Positions 6,802 to 9,386 of a stretch of DNA of 9,386 nucleotides are shown here, piece after piece. The notes below the pieces were generated by a model. It made no database searches. It was given only the letters and a program-made list of their open reading frames with translations, and was not told where the DNA came from. Location: assembly GCA_022709625.1 (NCBI GenBank), contig JAKLIL010000052.1, forward strand, positions 1 to 9,386, read 5' to 3'. Position numbers and translations under genes: made by a program. Numbering within the stretch: position 1 is the stretch's first letter; every line of letters starts with the position of its first letter. The DNA is from Verrucomicrobiota bacterium. Its GTDB lineage: Bacteria > Verrucomicrobiota > Kiritimatiellia > CAIQIC01 > Lenti-01.

Positions 6802-6838
6802 ATATTTATAAACTCCATACTATGCTATTTATAAATAT
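6802..6838. promoter_or_regulatory. AT-rich island with perfect 11-bp inverted repeat upstream of glpK
   Basis: ATATTTATAAA (6802-6812) and its exact complement TTTATAAATAT (6828-6838) are separated by 15 bases that include CATACT and TATGCT, both -10-like. The centre-to-centre distance of the arms is 26 bases. The stretch 6760-6850 is strikingly AT-rich in an otherwise GC-rich window. The whole gap 6704-7004 holds no credible gene; it also contains the GC hairpin at 6718-6750 and a small ATCGG-CAA-CCGAT repeat at 6945-6957. The island may carry a promoter and operator for glpK, or be a binding site for an AT-preferring protein. No confident -35/-10 pair could be placed. Confidence 0.45.
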
Positions 6839-7004
6839 CATAAACGGCTTGAACCATCGCCGCGGAAAATTTCCAATGCCGAACCGAAGTGCTTTACCCG
6901 AATGTCGGCAGGTAATTCGGACACGATTTGGCTCGCCTTGCGCAATCGGCAACCGATAGGTTTCCCCAGCAGGTCAGTCGTTGCCTCCCTGCCGGTGAGC
7001 CATT

Positions 7005-8510
7005 ATGACTGAATACATCCTTGCCCTCGACCAAGGCACGACCAGCTCGCGCGCGCTGCTGTTCAACCGCGAACTGCAGCCGGTAGCCGCCGCCCAGCGC
7101 GAGTTTCCCCAAATCTATCCCCAACCGGGTTGGGTCGAGCACGATCCCGAAGCGCTTTGGCAGACCCAGCTCGCCGTGCTGCTGGAAGTGGTCGAACGCG
7201 CCGGATGCGGGCCTGCCGCCGTCGCGGCCGTCGCCGTGGCCAACCAGCGCGAAACCGTCGTCGTCTGGGATCGCCGTACCGGCCAGCCGGTCCACAACGC
7301 CATCGTCTGGCAATGCCGCCGGACCGCCGCCCGCTGCGACGAACTCCGGCGGCGCGGCCTGGCCGAGCGCATCCGCGAAAAAACCGGCCTCGTGCTCGAC
7401 GCCTATTTCTCCGCCACCAAGATCCAATGGATTCTCGACCGCGTGCCCGGTGCGCGCGCCGCCGCCCGCCGCGGCGACCTGCTGTGCGGCACCATCGATG
7501 CGTGGCTGGTCTGGAAATTGTCCGGCGGCCGGCGCCACGTCACCGACTACACCAACGCCGCGCGCACGCTCCTGTTCGATATCCGTGCCCTGCGCTGGGA
7601 CGAGGAACTGCTCGACCTCTTCGACGTGCCGGCCGCCATGCTGCCGGAAGTCGTGCCGTCGACGGGCGCGGCCGCCGTTTGCGCGCTGCCCGGCTGGCAC
7701 CTCCGGCCGCCGCCCGTCGCGGGCTTGGCCGGCGACCAGCAGGCCGCGCTCTTCGGGCAAGGGTGCTTCGAACCGGGCCAGGCCAAAAACACCTACGGCA
7801 CGGGCTGTTTCCTGTTGATGAACGGCGGAGAGCGCTTCGTTGCCTCCCGCCACGGCCTGTTGACGACGCTTACCGCCCAGACCCGCCCCGGCGCTCCGTC
7901 CTATGCCCTCGAAGGCAGCGTGTTCATCGGCGGCGCCGTCCTGCAGTGGCTGCGCGACGAACTGAAAATCCTCACCCACCCGGCGGATTCCGAACCCATC
8001 GCCCGTTCGATCCGCGATACCGGCGGCGTGTATTTCGTACCCGCCTTCGCGGGCCTCGGCGCGCCGCACTGGGACATGTACGCGCGCGGCGCCCTCGTGG
8101 GCCTGACCCGCGGCACCGGCCGCGCCCAGATCGTCCGCGCCGCGCTCGAGGCCATCGCCTACCAGAGCGCCGACGTCGCCGCGGCCATGGCGGCCGACGG
8201 CGGCCGGCCGCTGGCGGTCCTGCGGGTCGACGGCGGGGCCGCCGCCAACGACTTCTTGATGCAGTTCCAGGCCGACCTGCTGGACTGCCGTATCGAACGC
8301 CCGGCCTGCATGGAAACCACTGCGCGCGGGGCCGCGGCTTTGGCCGCGCTGGCCTTGGGCTGGCATACGCCGGCCAGTTTGGCGGCGCGCCCCGCGGAAA
8401 TAACCTTTGCCCCCGCCCTGCCGTCGGAGGACCGCCAACGCCTCCTCGCCGGCTGGCGCAAGGCCGTTGCCCGCGCCGCCCGCTGGGCGGAACCCGACCG
8501 CGCCGAGTAA
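7005..8510 (+). CDS. glpK: Glycerol kinase
   Basis: The 501-residue protein matches bacterial glycerol kinases in length and motif order. It catalyses ATP + glycerol to sn-glycerol 3-phosphate and ADP in the cytoplasm, feeding lipid synthesis or glycolysis. Visible features are the phosphate-binding 'LDQGTTSSRA' (8-17); 'ANQRETVVVWDRRTGQP' with the glycerol-contacting Arg82-Glu83; 'DAYFSATKIQWILD' (132-145) with Tyr134 and the FGGY-family signature; 'GLAGDQQAALFGQGCF' with the catalytic-base Asp244; 'NTYGTGCFLL' (262-271); and 'VDGGAAANDFLMQFQADLL' in the C-terminal ATP-binding half. All expected key residues are present. ATG 7005 is supported by the family N-terminus and a modest GGTGAG at 6994-6999. 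Neither glpF nor glpD is adjacent, so the gene seems to be a lone unit under the AT-rich region upstream. Confidence 0.97.
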   Translation: MTEYILALDQGTTSSRALLFNRELQPVAAAQREFPQIYPQPGWVEHDPEALWQTQLAVLLEVVERAGCGPAAVAAVAVANQRETVVVWDRRTGQPVHNAIVWQCRRTAARCDELRRRGLAERIREKTGLVLDAYFSATKIQWILDRVPGARAAARRGDLLCGTIDAWLVWKLSGGRRHVTDYTNAARTLLFDIRALRWDEELLDLFDVPAAMLPEVVPSTGAAAVCALPGWHLRPPPVAGLAGDQQAALFGQGCFEPGQAKNTYGTGCFLLMNGGERFVASRHGLLTTLTAQTRPGAPSYALEGSVFIGGAVLQWLRDELKILTHPADSEPIARSIRDTGGVYFVPAFAGLGAPHWDMYARGALVGLTRGTGRAQIVRAALEAIAYQSADVAAAMAADGGRPLAVLRVDGGAAANDFLMQFQADLLDCRIERPACMETTARGAAALAALALGWHTPASLAARPAEITFAPALPSEDRQRLLAGWRKAVARAARWAEPDRAE

Positions 8511-8572
8511 CGGCCGCGGCGCCCCGGCCTGCGTTGCCACGGAGGTATTTGGGAGCCGGCCGCGCCATGCAG

Positions 8573-8601
8573 TTGACGCCCTCCCGCCGAATCGCTAGTC
8601 T
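8573..8601 (+). promoter_or_regulatory. Sigma-70-like promoter for the two-component operon
   Basis: TTGACG (8573-8578) and TAGTCT (8596-8601) are spaced by exactly 17 bases. The -35 matches TTGACA at five of six bases; the -10 matches TATAAT at three of six, including the first TA and the final T. The pair lies 38 bases before the response regulator start and 62 bases past the glpK stop, where a promoter is expected. Confidence 0.6.
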
Positions 8602-8638
8602 TTGGGCATAGCGGCAAACGCGGCGTAAAGGAGTGGCC

Positions 8639-9334
8639 ATGACCCGGAGAACCATATTGTTGGTCGAGGACGAACACGATATCCAGGAACTCCTGAAATT
8701 CCATCTGGAACGGGAAAACATGAACCTCGAGGCCGTCGACACGGGCGAGGACGCGCTGGAATTCCTCAAAACCCACGACATCGCCCTGATTCTGCTGGAC
8801 CTGATGCTGCCGGGCATGGACGGCCTCGACGTCTGCCGTCGCCTGAAAGCCCAAAACGAGACCCGGGACATTCCCATCATCATGCTGACGGCCAAGGACA
8901 GCGAAGCCGACATCGTCACGGGACTGGAAATGGGCGCGGCGGACTACGTGCCCAAGCCGTTCAGCCCGCGGGTGCTGGTGGCGCGCATTCACGCCGTGCT
9001 CCGCCGGCCGGTGCCGGTGCTGTCGAACAACGACACGGGCCCGGCCATCCGCGTGGGCGCGTTGACGGTCGACCCCGAACGCCACAAAGTCGAGGTCAAA
9101 GGCAAGGACATCCAGTTGACCTATACGGAATTCCGCATCCTGCAGCTGCTGGCCGAAAACCCGGGCCGCGCCTTCACCCGGCAGCAGATCGTCGATCAGG
9201 TCCGCGGCGAATCCTATTCGGTGACCGAACGCATCGTCGACGTGCAGATGGTCAGCTTGCGCAAGAAACTGGGCCCCCTCGGAGACTGGATCGAAACCGT
9301 CCGGGGCGTCGGCTACCGCTTCAAGGAGGTTTGA
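8639..9334 (+). CDS. PhoB/OmpR-family response regulator
   Basis: The 231-residue protein joins a receiver domain (about 4-118) to a winged-helix DNA-binding domain (about 135-230). The receiver has acidic Glu10-Asp11, phospho-acceptor Asp54 in 'LILLDLMLPGMDG', Thr84 in 'IMLTAKD' and Lys106 in 'DYVPKPF', all the residues needed for phosphorylation and switching. The C-terminal half shows the OmpR-type pattern 'LTYTEFRILQLLAENPGRAFTR' in two parts, then 'VTERIVDVQMVSLRKKLG' and 'IETVRGVGYRF'. Overall it reads closest to PhoB, the phosphate-response activator, but phoB and other OmpR paralogues cannot be separated here. ATG 8639 is chosen because AAGGAG (8628-8633) lies five bases upstream; the GTG at 8633 would overlap that site. 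A promoter sits just upstream and a kinase start follows four bases after the stop. Confidence 0.94.
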   Translation: MTRRTILLVEDEHDIQELLKFHLERENMNLEAVDTGEDALEFLKTHDIALILLDLMLPGMDGLDVCRRLKAQNETRDIPIIMLTAKDSEADIVTGLEMGAADYVPKPFSPRVLVARIHAVLRRPVPVLSNNDTGPAIRVGALTVDPERHKVEVKGKDIQLTYTEFRILQLLAENPGRAFTRQQIVDQVRGESYSVTERIVDVQMVSLRKKLGPLGDWIETVRGVGYRFKEV

Positions 9335-9338
9335 ACCC

Positions 9339-9386
9339 GTGGGTCGAATCCTCTCCGCCCGAAGATTCACCCTTGCCTACGCCTTA
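9339..9386 (+). CDS. Start of probable sensor histidine kinase (3' end outside window)
   Basis: GTG 9339 follows a perfect AAGGAGGT (9323-9330) by eight bases and lies four bases after the response regulator stop. The 16 visible codons read MGRILSARRFTLAYAL, a basic start turning hydrophobic, as expected for the first membrane helix of a sensor kinase of the PhoR type. Identity as a kinase is inferred from the operon position, since no kinase motif is inside the window. Confidence 0.7.
   Translation, partial: MGRILSARRFTLAYAL

Noticed and set aside
6894..8540. 548-codon minus-strand open frame opposite glpK
   Set aside because: It is a shadow of the GC-rich third-position pattern of glpK; its translation is low-complexity Gly/Ala/Arg with no domain sense, while glpK is unmistakable.

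Overview
The window is GC-rich bacterial chromosome. Several predicted exported proteins end in a short beta-rich module closing with Phe-Tyr/Phe-Arg-Val/Leu. I associate this ending with the PVC group, especially Kiritimatiellota and Verrucomicrobia. That assignment rests on protein style alone and is tentative. I see no phage, transposase, integrase, CRISPR, tRNA or rRNA signal.

Layout: (1) 1-684 (+) is the 3' end of an exported surface-type protein. (2) 747-2457 (+) is a compact three-gene unit: an ECF sigma factor, a one-TM anti-sigma-like protein joined to it by an ATGA overlap, and a small exported Met/Pro-rich helical protein. It ends at a hairpin (2484-2507) that probably also serves the convergent minus-strand genes. 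(3) 2529-5724 (-) is a cluster of exported proteins. In transcription order it holds a tail-fibre/lectin-like protein (5724-4594), a small beta-module protein (4583-4092), a tiny ORF containing a 12-base homopolymer (4095-3910) and a LamG-like protein (about 3913-2529). The first gene has an in-frame TAG just after its signal peptide. The last has two +1 frameshifts and no clean start. (4) 5864-6703 (+) is an EamA/DMT transporter divergent from that cluster. (5) 6704-7004 is an intergenic region with an AT-rich island and a perfect 11-bp inverted repeat. (6) 7005-8510 (+) is glycerol kinase, glpK. (7) 8639 to the window end (+) is a PhoB/OmpR-type response regulator behind a good sigma-70-like promoter, followed at once by the first 16 codons of what is probably its sensor kinase.

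How the parts may work together: two signalling modules (ECF sigma/anti-sigma and a two-component pair) flank a block of envelope or surface proteins and two metabolic/transport genes. The sigma unit looks like an envelope-stress or metal-sensing circuit in which the third gene could be the periplasmic sensor. The surface-protein cluster is the unusual part, because its coding lesions are concentrated in one minus-strand block while all other genes are intact. That points to decay, phase variation or local assembly error, and read-level checks would separate these.
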